Positions 8,765 through 16,763 of a DNA stretch of 64,000 bases are shown piece after piece. The DNA is taken from the NCBI GenBank assembly GCA_963751615.1, contig CAVVVG010000005.1:62001-126000 (forward strand), read 5' to 3'. The DNA comes from Palsa-892 sp963751615 (GTDB taxonomy: Bacteria; Pseudomonadota; Alphaproteobacteria; Rhizobiales; Xanthobacteraceae). Position numbers and translations under genes: made by a program. The notes under the pieces were generated by a model. That model did not search any database and had not been told where the DNA came from. It saw nothing but the letters and a program-made list of their open reading frames with translations. How positions within the stretch are numbered: position 1 is the stretch's first letter; the number at the start of each line of letters is the position of its first letter.

Positions 8765-9151
8765 GATCACTCCCCTACCTCCAGACGGCGTTTTTCAACC
8801 CGGGTTCCCTGGATGAGGTTCAAGGTGCCCGACATTAGGTACACCGTCAAAGCCGTGTTCCATTTCTGGTCATGTCCGGAATTGTCACAAGGCGGACATG
8901 CCGTAGGGTCGACCGAGTCAAACCCCGGCTTCGAGAAAACCGCAGGTCTTTCGCTAGATAACGTCTTTTATTTCATTTTGCTAAATATGGAATCCAAATC
9001 TAGCGGAGGGCAATTTGCTGCAGAAATCGTGTTGAAATTTCAGATTCGAGCCGGCAAAATTTGCGCACGAATGATTCGGGTCGACGTGCCTTTAACAGGA
9101 GATGTTCAAAAATAATCTCGTATTTTGAGGTTCGCGCTTAGGACCCGACCG
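8765..9151. other. Intergenic region with one repeat copy
   Basis: A 387-base gap between the membrane protein and GNAT genes, whose start regions both face it. It contains one palindromic repeat copy (8872-8899). The rest shows no convincing coding potential. Confidence 0.5.
8872..8899. repeat. Palindromic repeat, single hairpin
   Basis: Arms ATGTCCG and CGGACAT around a GTCACAA core. It is a shortened copy of the palindromic family. Confidence 0.6.
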
Positions 9152-9649
9152 ATGCCCAGATCACGTCGCATGATGATGCATCTTCGCCAGGCAAGAATGG
9201 AAGATGCTGAATTGCTCCTTCGCTGGAGAAACGATCCGATAACAAGGCAAAATTCCAACAATACAAATGAGGTGCAATCTCACGATCACAAGAGTTGGCT
9301 GAAAAAATCCTTTCTCAATCCAGATCGGAAAATATTCATTGCAATGAGTGTTTCTCCGGTCGGCGCCGTTAGATTGGATTACAGCGGAGATGCTTGCGAA
9401 CTACACTGGATGATTTCGCCGGAACATCGGAATCGTGGTTTTGGAAAACAAATGGTGGAATTGGCAGTGCAGATCGCGAAGGCGAACATACTCCATGCAC
9501 AAATAAAACCAGCGAACTTCCCATCGATGAAGATTGCGCTCGCAAACGGCTTCGCACCAATTCAGATGTTGATGGCAAACGGCAATTGTCTTTGTCTTTG
9601 GGCTAGAGAGGGCTTGCAAGTAGAATATTTAGTAAAGCTAACCGCGTGA
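9152..9649 (+). CDS. GNAT family N-acetyltransferase
   Basis: A 165-residue acetyltransferase of the GNAT superfamily. The N-terminus MHLRQARMEDAELLLRWRND matches the RimJ/PseH-type start, and the acetyl-CoA pyrophosphate loop is visible as SPEHRNRGFGKQMV (Q/RxxGxG/A pattern). The C-terminus has the usual NFPSMKIALANGFAPI segment. Closest by eye to PseH/RimJ-like enzymes that acetylate amino sugars or protein N-termini, but the acceptor is not known. The ATG at 9152 has AGGA about eight bases upstream; a cluster of ATGs at 9170-9176 is an alternative. Composition is more AT-rich than its neighbours. Confidence 0.75.
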   Translation: MPRSRRMMMHLRQARMEDAELLLRWRNDPITRQNSNNTNEVQSHDHKSWLKKSFLNPDRKIFIAMSVSPVGAVRLDYSGDACELHWMISPEHRNRGFGKQMVELAVQIAKANILHAQIKPANFPSMKIALANGFAPIQMLMANGNCLCLWAREGLQVEYLVKLTA

Positions 9650-9707
9650 GTAATCGCCCGAATGAAGCATCGGCGTCGGACGCTGATCACCAATTCCGTA
9701 TGAAAAT

Positions 9708-10523
9708 CTACCAATCTCTTTCTTTACCAAGTTGGGTCAAAAATTCCCTCACCACTTTCGCAGCACCGTGCTCATCGAGGTTCACGTGGTCACCTCGCGG
9801 GAACCGGACCATGCGCTTGGGCTGGTTGGCCAGCGCGAACAGCCGCTCGCCGAGCGAAATGGGGACCACGCCGTCGCGCTCGCCGTGCAGCGCCAGAATC
9901 GGCGCCGACACGCGCCCGATACGCTCGTCCGAACGGAAAGTATCCCGCATCAGCCAGCGCACCGGCACGAATGGATAGGCAGCGGCGCCGACGTCTGCGG
10001 CGGACGTGAACGGCGCGTCGAGGATCACGCCTGCGACCGCGCGCTCAGCGGCGAGCGCGACGGCCACCGCGGCGCCGAGCGACTCACCGAACAGCACGAT
10101 GCGCTCGGCCGGATATCGGGCGCGGGCGAAGTCGTAGGCCGCGTGCGCGTCGCGGATGAGCCCTGCCTCGCTAGGGTTTCCGGTAGACCCCCCATAACCG
10201 CGATAGGACAGCGCCAGCAGGCCGGTGCCGCCGGCGGTCAGCCATGTGAAGCGCTCAGCGCGCAGGTTGAGCGCGCCAGCATTGCCCTGGAAATAGATCA
10301 CGATGGGTTTTGCACCGTGCGGCGCCACATACCAGGCAATCAGCGTTTCGCCATCGTCGCTGGTGAGGGTCACTTCCTCGGCCTGCGGCAGCCCGGCGAA
10401 GGCGGGCAGCGTATGTGTTGCATCAGGGAAATACATCAACGCGCGCTGAAAGACATACATCAGCGCCAGCAGGCCGCCATAACCGACAACGATGATAATC
10501 ACGAACCATTTCAACACGGTCAT
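9708..10523 (-). CDS. Membrane-anchored alpha/beta hydrolase
   Basis: A 271-residue alpha/beta hydrolase of the BEM46/YqkD-like type. Residues 5-27 are a hydrophobic N-terminal anchor. The catalytic serine is in GESLGAA, the acid is in LHGERDGVVP, and the histidine is in PRGDHVNLDEH, so the triad is complete. The segment YFQGNAGALNLR forms the oxyanion-hole region. Such proteins are serine esterases or lipases with uncertain substrates, probably facing the periplasm. Its G+C content is higher than that of the upstream GNAT gene. It is a single unit, convergent with that gene. Confidence 0.82.
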   Translation of the reverse strand: MTVLKWFVIIIVVGYGGLLALMYVFQRALMYFPDATHTLPAFAGLPQAEEVTLTSDDGETLIAWYVAPHGAKPIVIYFQGNAGALNLRAERFTWLTAGGTGLLALSYRGYGGSTGNPSEAGLIRDAHAAYDFARARYPAERIVLFGESLGAAVAVALAAERAVAGVILDAPFTSAADVGAAAYPFVPVRWLMRDTFRSDERIGRVSAPILALHGERDGVVPISLGERLFALANQPKRMVRFPRGDHVNLDEHGAAKVVREFLTQLGKERDW

Positions 10524-10590
10524 AGCCTGTTTATGAAATTCCTAGAAAAACAATTTGTCGATTACGTTTTATGGATACTGCGAAAGGAGG

Positions 10591-10646
10591 GGTAAAGGCA
10601 GACATTATAATAAGAGAGCATCACTTCCGCTTTTGACCCAAATCGT
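10591..10646. repeat. Palindromic composite repeat, decayed
   Basis: Right arm of hairpin 2 (GGTAAAGGCAGACAT), the TATAATAAGAGAGCATC linker, then a damaged hairpin 3 starting TTCCGCTTTTGACCC. The remaining sequence up to 10822 holds nothing recognisable. Confidence 0.65.
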
Positions 10647-10822
10647 CCCCTACTGACAATCCAAAGAGGTTCAGAATAAACATAGGCATCAACATGAAAC
10701 CCAGACCGACCACAAAGACCATATACAAGCCTAAAACGAACAGACTGAATCTTGCTCTATTCCTGTTTCACCATTAGGTCAGGTCGATCGATGAATAGAC
10801 ATCTAACGCTTGGCATCAGCTG

Positions 10823-10919
10823 ATGTGGCAGAGCCGCCGACCAATATCCGCTTTCGGCGATAAGAATAGACATTATAATGAGAAAGCACCGCTTCCGCTT
10901 TTGACCCAAAGCGGACATG
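10823..10919. repeat. Palindromic composite repeat
   Basis: Remnants of hairpins 1 and 2 (GTGGCAGAGCCGCCGACCAAT, then TCCGCTTTCGGCGATAAGA), the linker TTATAATGAGAAAGCACC, and a nearly complete hairpin 3 ending AAAGCGGACAT. It ends only about 20 bases before the start of the next gene. Confidence 0.7.
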
Positions 10920-10941
10920 ACACTCCAGGAAGGAGGCTCAA

Positions 10942-12849
10942 TTGTTTCGAGCACGCCAGTTTGTTGCTGTGACCGCATCGTTGCTGATCGCAGGTGCATT
11001 TTTCATCTTCCTTTTCTCAGGAGTGGACGCACAGGCCCAAGCTCCATATGGCACGTGCGAAGACGCCGCCGAGCTCGCGGTCGTACCCTCGCCGATCGCG
11101 CCGTGGAAGGGCGCGCCTTTGCGTGTTGTCATTGCCACGGAGAATTCGCTCGAGGGCGAGCTTTCGTTGATTGCGCCCAATGGAAGCGTCGCGACCAAAT
11201 CGCGTGAGCAGCACGGCGGGCCGCCGTATTTCTGGTTCGCGGAGGTTGCGTCGCCGGCCCCAGGAACGTGGCGCGCGACGCTCGTGCGCAACCGCGCGCC
11301 GGCCGAGTGCAGCACGATCACGCGCGAAATCGCCGTGCGCGACGACGAGCCGCCGCGGCCGCGCGCGACGTCGGGCGGCGTCTGGCCCTTGCGTAATACA
11401 TGGAATCGCGCGACGGAAAACTTGTATTCGGCATGGATTGAGAAGCTCTTCGACGCGCCACTCGACGCGGCGCCGTCGTGGTCGGCGCTACATGAAGTAC
11501 TACGCGATCGATCGCGCAATTTCCTGTTCAACTATATGGGTCTAGGCGAAGACGAGATGGGGCTTATCATTCGCCCCGACTGCGCCGACCTTCCGTACTT
11601 TTTGCGCGCGTATTTCGCATTCAAGATGGGACTGCCGTTCGGGTACTCGAAGTGCTCGCGCGGCGGCGGCGGCAAGCCGCCAAAGTGCTATCAGTGGTTC
11701 AGCATGCAGAATGCTGAGGCGGTTCGTCCCTCCCCGCCCGAAGAAAAAACAGCGTCGAGCGAACTTGCGGCGAAGCGCTCGGGGCTCGCGGTGTCGTTCG
11801 GCAATTATTTGCGTATCGTCGCCGACGGCGTTCATTCCGGAACGGGGCGAGCGCCGGCGAGCGACGACAACACCGATTATTATCCCGTGCCGCTGGAGCA
11901 AGAGACGCTGCGCCCGGGGACCGTATACGCCGATCCGTACGGGCACATTTTGGTGCTCGCGCGGCGTGTGTCGCAGTCGAGCGACGCGGCGGGCGTGTTG
12001 CTCGCCGTCGACGCACAGCCCGACGGGACGGTCGCGCGAAAGCGTTTTTGGCGCGGCAATTTCTTGTTCGCGCAGGATCCCGCACTCGGGAGCCCCGGGT
12101 TCAAGCGCTTCCGGCCGATCGTAGGCGAGAAGAACGGCGGCTTGCGGCGGCTGACCAACAAAGAAATCGCGAAAAATCCGCAGTACGGCGATTATTCGCT
12201 CGATCAGTCGCAGCTCGGGATCGAAGACTTTTACGATCGAATGGATGACGTGATGTCGCCGGCGCCACTCGATCCTTTGCGCGCGATGAAGGAGGCAATC
12301 ACAGCGCTTGAGGAGCAAATGAAGGCGCGCGTGACGTCGATTGAAAACGGGCGAAAGTTCCAAAACAGCGGGCGCGGCGAAACGGGCATGCCAGACGGCG
12401 CGACGATCTTCGAGACGACCGGCGCGTGGGAAGATTTCTCGACGCCGGCGCGTGACTTGCGTCTGTTGATCGCGATTGATGTGGTACGCGGGTTTCCGGA
12501 TCGCGTCGCACGGCGGCCCGAGCGGTACGCGATGCCGAAGGAGAAGAGCGTCGCTGACGTGAAGACCGAATTGGATGGCGTGCTCGCGTCGGAGCTATCG
12601 GCGCGCAAGTTTTCGTATACGCGCAGCGATGGTTCTTCGTGGACGCTCGCGCTCAAAGACGTGGTCGACCGCGCGGTGGACCTCGAGATGGCGTACAACC
12701 CGAACGACTGTGTCGAGCTGCGGTGGGGCGCGCCCAACAAGAGTGATGAGGTGTCGACGTGTAAGCGGCATGCATCGCCGGCGCAGCGCATGAAGATGAC
12801 AGATTACCGCACGTGGTTCCACGAGCGGCGCCGACCGCCACGCCCTTAG
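10942..12849 (+). CDS. Large secreted protein, putative papain-like fold; C-terminus probably frameshifted
   Basis: A 635-residue protein of unknown function starting at TTG, with AGGAGG five bases upstream. Residues 1-33 are a signal peptide ending DAQAQA. No family is recognised with certainty. The segment RPDCADLPYFLRAYFAFK and the later DPYGHILVLARR have a Cys and His order reminiscent of NlpC/P60-like papain folds; this is a guess from pattern. The reading ends ERRRPPRP at 12849. Dropping one G near 12829-12833 opens a frame that continues to a stop at 13058-13060 and encodes about 75 more sensible residues, so the natural C-terminus is probably longer. Codon use is markedly GC-rich compared with its neighbours. 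Confidence 0.75.
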   Translation: MFRARQFVAVTASLLIAGAFFIFLFSGVDAQAQAPYGTCEDAAELAVVPSPIAPWKGAPLRVVIATENSLEGELSLIAPNGSVATKSREQHGGPPYFWFAEVASPAPGTWRATLVRNRAPAECSTITREIAVRDDEPPRPRATSGGVWPLRNTWNRATENLYSAWIEKLFDAPLDAAPSWSALHEVLRDRSRNFLFNYMGLGEDEMGLIIRPDCADLPYFLRAYFAFKMGLPFGYSKCSRGGGGKPPKCYQWFSMQNAEAVRPSPPEEKTASSELAAKRSGLAVSFGNYLRIVADGVHSGTGRAPASDDNTDYYPVPLEQETLRPGTVYADPYGHILVLARRVSQSSDAAGVLLAVDAQPDGTVARKRFWRGNFLFAQDPALGSPGFKRFRPIVGEKNGGLRRLTNKEIAKNPQYGDYSLDQSQLGIEDFYDRMDDVMSPAPLDPLRAMKEAITALEEQMKARVTSIENGRKFQNSGRGETGMPDGATIFETTGAWEDFSTPARDLRLLIAIDVVRGFPDRVARRPERYAMPKEKSVADVKTELDGVLASELSARKFSYTRSDGSSWTLALKDVVDRAVDLEMAYNPNDCVELRWGAPNKSDEVSTCKRHASPAQRMKMTDYRTWFHERRRPPRP

Positions 12850-13060
12850 CGGTCAGTGCACGCCGCAAGAAGTCGCGGAGCATTGGCGGAACGAGCTGCC
12901 AGTCGGGCGGCGCGCGTTTCGGCGGCTTCGTGCCGGCGCGTTCTTTTCGTTCAACTTCGTGCCGCCCTTTTTCTTTAACTCGGGGACAGCGGTGCAAATG
13001 GTACCAGAGTACCACGTCAAGCAGGCGATTTCAGTGCTTGCGACGAGATTGGGAGATTGA
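12850..13060 (+). pseudogene. Probable displaced C-terminal part of the preceding gene
   Basis: In the frame one base off the preceding gene the DNA reads on from GQCTPQEVAEHWRNELPVG to FFSFNFVPPFFFNSGTA and VPEYHVKQAISVLATRLGD before TGA at 13058-13060. There is no start codon or ribosome site of its own. Third positions are G+C-rich like the upstream gene. The simplest reading is one inserted G in the GCGGCGCC run just before 12835. Confidence 0.5.
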
Positions 13061-13405
13061 GTGCTTCAATGCGCCCAATCAGCCACTCTCGAAAGAAATG
13101 GCGAAGAACTTGTAGAGCTTAACGAATTCAGAAGCATCCCGAACAAGTCAGCGTAAGGACCCAAAAGAACTAACAAATTCCGGGGCGGATCCCATTACCG
13201 TTAAGGAGCGATCGACGTCTGCTTTTGCGGGTAAAGCAGACGTGGCGGCCCAAAGCGAAGTTCGCGTTCTATCGAAAATTCATAACTAAATTTTTCGCTA
13301 AGTGCGATGAGAACCGAGGCTACGCTGTTTACTTTCTCGCGCTAACGCGCGTTGAAGTAAAAAAGCACCCCCGACTATCGCCATTCCGGTCAAAAAGGAT
13401 GAGCC
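13061..13405. other. Intergenic region with one repeat copy
   Basis: A 345-base gap containing one palindrome (13215-13243) with its GGCGGATC...AAGGAGCGATCG flank. I see no credible gene in it. Confidence 0.5.
13215..13243. repeat. Palindromic repeat, hairpin 2 type
   Basis: Arms ACGTCTGCTTTT and AAAGCAGACGT around a GCGGGT core, followed by a fragment GGCCCAAAGCG of hairpin 3. The upstream flank is shared with the copy at 5136. Confidence 0.75.
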
Positions 13406-13600
13406 GTGTCATTCCATCAGCACTCATTTCATCACCGCGTGAAGGTAACGTGGGACGCGAAAGGAGAAGTTGCCGATCTGCATTTTCTGACCGACGATAA
13501 CGAGGCATTCGTTCTAAGGATGCCCACCACGTTCCTGGACCTAATGCGCGAAGATATTCAGCGCGCACTCGTTGAGAAGCCCCGGCCTATTCATCGTTAG
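13406..13600 (+). CDS. Small hypothetical protein
   Basis: A 64-residue protein starting at GTG, with AAGGAT upstream. It is histidine-rich at the N-terminus (FHQHSFHHR), then has an alternating strand-like stretch VKVTWDAKGEVADLHFLT and a helix FLDLMREDIQRALVEK. No family is recognised. Amino-acid composition and regular amphipathic pattern suggest it is translated. Confidence 0.45.
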   Translation: MSFHQHSFHHRVKVTWDAKGEVADLHFLTDDNEAFVLRMPTTFLDLMREDIQRALVEKPRPIHR

Positions 13601-13639
13601 CGTCGGTTCGCCGCGTCAATATCAATAGTTTTACGGCGG

Positions 13640-13667
13640 ATGACCGTTATTGACCCACAACGGGCAT
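13640..13667. repeat. Palindromic repeat, degenerate
   Basis: ATGACCGTTATTGACCC core with right arm ACGGGCAT. A decayed hairpin 3. Confidence 0.45.
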
Positions 13668-13817
13668 CGGCCAGCTTCCGGTGCAAGCGCCAACCAAGTT
13701 CGAGTTCGTCATCAATCTCAAAGATCGTTAAGGCACTCGGTATCACTGTTCCTGTGCCGCTGCTTGGCCGCGCCGACGAAGTGATTGAATAAGGAGGCGA
13801 TTCGCCGCAGTGCATAA

Positions 13818-13844
13818 ACCTGCTTCTGGCACAAAGCCAACATT
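13818..13844. repeat. Palindromic repeat, degenerate
   Basis: Contains TGCTTCTGGCACAAAGCCAACAT, a decayed hairpin 1 with the TGGCAC core. It ends close to the 3' end of the disrupted DUF1134 gene. Confidence 0.45.
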
Positions 13845-13860
13845 GGCGACGTGATCAACA

Positions 13861-14419
13861 TTAAAATGGGTTCGAGGTCTTCTCCTGTGTAAACTTCAGG
13901 TAGCCGATATTAGCTCCGAGCCGCAGGCCAACGCCCGAGCGGATTGGCACCACGACCATATCGTCCATGGTAAGGGCTGTCGCGCCAAAGCCTCCTACCA
14001 AATAGGCAGAGCCGGAAATGCCAACGAAACGCGTAAAAATGGCATCGAACTCGGGGCATTTTATAAACCAGCATCATGGTCCTCGCCCCATCGACGCCGA
14101 CATCGATACCGAGCGAGGGACCTTGCCAAAATACGTTCATATTGCCGGCATTACGCGTATAAAGCGTGCCTTCCCCATAGCGTAGGCCGACCGCAATTGC
14201 GCCTGAACCTTCCTGGCCGAGGATATAACCATTCGGCTGGCCCCACTTACTGAAGGCATGCTCGATGGCTAGGGCGAGGTCGTGGGAAACCGTACCGAAG
14301 AAATGATGCCCGGCATTGATGAGTTCATTCGAGGAATAGGTAGCGGGTTGTTGGGCTTGTGTGGCTGAGCCGGTGAAAAAGAGTGCAACCAGGAAGACCG
14401 TTGTGCGTAGGAAAGGCAT
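13861..14419 (-). pseudogene. DUF1134 (EipA-type) envelope protein, frameshifted
   Basis: DUF1134 proteins are secreted alphaproteobacterial envelope proteins; Brucella EipA is the studied member and affects envelope integrity. The N-terminus has a signal peptide ending ATQAQQ, followed by SNELINAGHHFFGTVS, GYILGQEGSGAIAVGLRYGEG and MNVFWQGPSLGIDVG, all expected for the family. After MMLVYKMP the frame breaks. Removing one C from the CCCC run (complement of 14053-14056) restores EFDAIFTRFVGISGSAYLV and VVVPIRSGVGLRLGANIGY to a stop at 13861. The uncorrected frame instead runs through unrelated sequence to 13910. Either a real pseudogene or a homopolymer sequencing error. Confidence 0.85.
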
Positions 14420-14579
14420 GCAAGTTCTCCAGCTGAATCAAGATCAAACGAAGGCCGCCATCAGAGGTAGCCACTATTACTCCGGCTCTAACTTGAGCTG
14501 GATTTCTTCGTCCCGTTTAGCCCGCTCGGCTAACTAAAACCATAGCTTTTGTTTCTTAATAATTGGCAATTCAGTTTTG

Positions 14580-14633
14580 AGCGGACATTAGAGTGACAGA
14601 GCGTCATGTCCGCTTTTGACCCGAAGCGGACAT
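14580..14633. repeat. Palindromic composite repeat (part of hairpin 2 plus hairpin 3)
   Basis: AGCGGACATTAGAGTGACAG linker followed by a well preserved hairpin 3 (14606-14633) with arms ATGTCCGCTTTT and GAAGCGGACAT. Confidence 0.8.
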
Positions 14634-14664
14634 CCCGCCTGCTGTCGCCGTCCAGCAAATACTC

Positions 14665-15480
14665 TTAAAGTCGGAATACACGCGCCGCGTTCTCACTAAA
14701 AAAAAACCTGCGAACCTCCGCATCAAGACCAAGACCTTCGATACCTTCAAGCGCCTTGACAGCCGTGATCATCGGGTAATTCGTTCCGAACATGACCTTG
14801 GTCCTGCCGTGGCCTTTCATGTACTGCACCAGCTCAATTGGATAACGTTTCGCCGTATAAGCAGATGTGTCGATGTAAACATTTTCATATTTGGTCGCGA
14901 CGGCAATCATCTCTTGGGTCCACGGATAGCCTATGTGGCCGGCGACGATGACGAGTTCGGGAAAATCAAGTGCCACTTCATCGAGGTACGGAATCGGTCG
15001 CCCAGTCTCGGACGGGCGCAGCGGCCCGGTGTGACCGACTTGCGTGCAGAACGGAATGCCTAGCTCAATGCATTCGGCATAAAGTGGATAATAGCGCCGG
15101 TCGTTGGGTGGAAGGCTCCAGAGCCAAGGTACAATTCGCAGGGCTCTAAATCCTAACTTTTTGACGGCCCGACGTAGTTCACGTACAGCCTCCATTGGTT
15201 TGTAGAGATTTGCGCTTGCCACACCGATGATGCGCTGCGGATACGCCTTAGTGATGGCTGCAACCTCCTCGTGCGAAATCATCCAGCCGTGAGGTGCGCA
15301 CCACGCTGCTGCGAGCCCAATTGATACATTTCCTTCATCCATCGCAGCGATTGTCATTTCTTGCGTTATAAGGGATGGACGCTGTACTTTCGCAGTCCAT
15401 CGGCGCAATGAGTCAAACATCTCATGACTTGAATGACGCTCGGTTGGATGCTGCATCCAGACGTCGATGATTCTGTTCAT
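14665..15480 (-). CDS. Amidohydrolase family 2 protein
   Basis: A 271-residue TIM-barrel amidohydrolase of the decarboxylase/lactonase-like group. Motifs include an N-terminal IIDVWMQHP in place of the usual DxHxH, the barrel segments TQVGHTGP and VAGHIGYPW with metal-site histidines, NVYIDTSAYTAKRYP, and the C-terminal VMFGTNYP where many family members have FGSD. The N-terminal metal motif is altered, so a classical metal-dependent mechanism is uncertain. The start at 15480 has GAGG eight bases upstream. The gene start is next to a truncated HdeB copy. Confidence 0.75.
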   Translation of the reverse strand: MNRIIDVWMQHPTERHSSHEMFDSLRRWTAKVQRPSLITQEMTIAAMDEGNVSIGLAAAWCAPHGWMISHEEVAAITKAYPQRIIGVASANLYKPMEAVRELRRAVKKLGFRALRIVPWLWSLPPNDRRYYPLYAECIELGIPFCTQVGHTGPLRPSETGRPIPYLDEVALDFPELVIVAGHIGYPWTQEMIAVATKYENVYIDTSAYTAKRYPIELVQYMKGHGRTKVMFGTNYPMITAVKALEGIEGLGLDAEVRRFFFSENAARVFRL

Positions 15481-15518
15481 AGCACTAACCTCAAGCGAAC
15501 ATCGTGGCGCAGACAAAG

Positions 15519-15703
15519 CATGGTATAGTGGTTGTTATAATGAACTCGCAAAAGGTCATTACATTAACATAGGAAGATCCAAAGAAACCGAACACGAAGT
15601 AATTGTGTATTGTAAGGCAAATCCCCAGGTGAAGATTATCCAAGCCACTGATATAGTTTTCAAAAAGTGGAGAGAAGAACGCGGCATCACCATATCGCTG
15701 TAA
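15519..15703 (+). pseudogene. HdeB-like protein, 5'-truncated copy
   Basis: From 15519 the frame encodes the last 60 or so residues of the protein encoded at 29735-30097: WYSGCYNELAKGHYINIGR and VYCKANPQVKIIQATDIVF correspond closely. The upstream half, with signal peptide and first cysteine, is missing and replaced by sequence shared with the amidohydrolase start region. An open frame back to 15467 exists but is not part of the homology. Confidence 0.75.
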
Positions 15704-15713
15704 GGTTATCGCT

Positions 15714-16055
15714 ATGAAAATCGAATTGTTTGCAAATGTTCTGGTTGCGGCCTTGCTATGTGCCGTGACTTCGGCGAATGCGCAGTGGCCCGGTGCGCAA
15801 GATTATGGATCCGAGAATCTCAATACGCAGGTTGGTAACGATGACGGTCAATTTTATGCACCGTTACTGAGTGTGCCGTTCGGGGCATCGTCGCGCCCCA
15901 CAGTTCCGTTTGGCGCACCCACTCCCCCCGCACCGTTGTTTCCTACGGTGGGCTACGTTCCATACAACAAGAATGGTATGACTCCTTCAGAATACAATCT
16001 GTGTAAGCAATATCAATCCGCTGACCCCGTGCGCGCTATTAACTGCAACCAATGA
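15714..16055 (+). CDS. Small secreted proline-rich protein
   Basis: A 113-residue protein with a signal peptide (residues 1-23, ending TSANAQ) and a low-complexity mature part containing PFGASSRPTVPFGAPTPPAP, then a C-terminal segment MTPSEYNLCKQYQS with two cysteines overall. No family is recognised. It starts 10 bases after the truncated HdeB stop, with AAGG-like sequence upstream. Confidence 0.55.
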   Translation: MKIELFANVLVAALLCAVTSANAQWPGAQDYGSENLNTQVGNDDGQFYAPLLSVPFGASSRPTVPFGAPTPPAPLFPTVGYVPYNKNGMTPSEYNLCKQYQSADPVRAINCNQ

Positions 16056-16071
16056 TGATCGCTGACGTGTT

Positions 16072-16251
16072 GTGCGCATTTTGATCTCGCTGATCGGGCT
16101 CGGCGTTGGAGCACTTTTCGCCACGTCCGGCGTGGGCGAAACGATCGGTGCAACAGTCGGAATCATTGGTGGCGGGATGAAACGCGACCAATGCGCACAA
16201 GAAATCTACGCTGCAGCCTATCAAGATTTTTTGGCTGGGCGCCGTCCATAA
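16072..16251 (+). CDS. Short glycine-rich membrane-like ORF
   Basis: A 59-residue frame starting at GTG. It begins RILISLIGLGVGALFATSG, a hydrophobic stretch, continues ETIGATVGIIGGGMKRDQC and ends QEIYAAAYQDFLAGRRP. Composition looks like a genuine protein or a fragment of one, but there is no clear ribosome site and the family is unknown. It sits between two small secreted-protein genes in the same direction. Confidence 0.4.
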   Translation: MRILISLIGLGVGALFATSGVGETIGATVGIIGGGMKRDQCAQEIYAAAYQDFLAGRRP

Positions 16252-16281
16252 TACACACAAACGAGATCGTGGAGCCTTAAC

Positions 16282-16593
16282 ATGAGTTCGACCTACAAGA
16301 ATATCCTGACCGCAACCGTCATCTTAACTGCAGCATTTTCCGCGGGTTCAGTTTCCGCTCAGGATAAGAGTGATCGCACTGCCGACCAATTTACATGCAA
16401 GGATGTTTTGCGCCAGAGCGGACCCTCCCGTGAAGTAGCAATTGCCTTCGTGCATGGATATCTGCTCGGAAAGTCGGGAGGGACCAAGTTCAACGTGGCT
16501 GCTATGGCCCAGCAAACGGATGCCTTCATCGAACGTTGCCTCGATAACCCCAACGAAAAAGTGTTGGACGCAATGATGAAAGTGCAAAAATAG
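16282..16593 (+). CDS. HdeA/HdeB family periplasmic protein
   Basis: A 103-residue protein with a signal peptide ending GSVSAQ. The mature part has the HdeA-type pair of cysteines, in FTCKDVL and FIERCLD, which would form the single disulfide seen in the family, plus VAIAFVHGYLLGKSGG. HdeA/HdeB are periplasmic acid-stress chaperones in enterobacteria; alphaproteobacterial members are less well studied. GGAG precedes the ATG. It is one of three HdeA/HdeB-type sequences in the window. Confidence 0.75.
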   Translation: MSSTYKNILTATVILTAAFSAGSVSAQDKSDRTADQFTCKDVLRQSGPSREVAIAFVHGYLLGKSGGTKFNVAAMAQQTDAFIERCLDNPNEKVLDAMMKVQK

Positions 16594-16627
16594 GGCTGAT
16601 GCTCTAGCGACAACATTCGTCGGATGA

Positions 16628-16726
16628 TTGGGTCAGAGAGGAGACTTCGGCGGCGGCGATAGCGGCTTTGGTGGACGTTTCGGTGGGGGCGGATTCGTTG
16701 GTGGCGGCTTCCGCGGTCGGTGCTGA
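16628..16726 (+). pseudogene. Glycine-rich protein remnant
   Basis: A 32-residue frame opening after a stop reads GDFGGGDSGFGGRF then GGGGFVGGGFRGRC. It looks like the end of a secreted glycine-rich small protein that has lost its signal peptide and beginning. Confidence 0.35.
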
Positions 16727-16763
16727 GACTCGCCATCTGTGCCATCGTTGACTGTGGGATTAA

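Noticed and set aside
8813..9115. Frame of about 100 codons upstream of the GNAT gene
   Set aside because: It runs through a palindromic repeat and shows no protein-like pattern.
9732..10595. Long open frame antisense to the alpha/beta hydrolase gene
   Set aside because: The hydrolase has a complete catalytic triad; the antisense frame is low-complexity Arg/His-rich.
11542..12363. Open frame antisense to the large secreted protein
   Set aside because: It is Arg-rich with no recognisable fold and arises from GC-rich codons of the plus-strand gene.
12653..13015. Minus-strand frame rich in Arg and Pro across the end of the large secreted protein gene
   Set aside because: The plus strand gives a better coding reading both before and after the frameshift.
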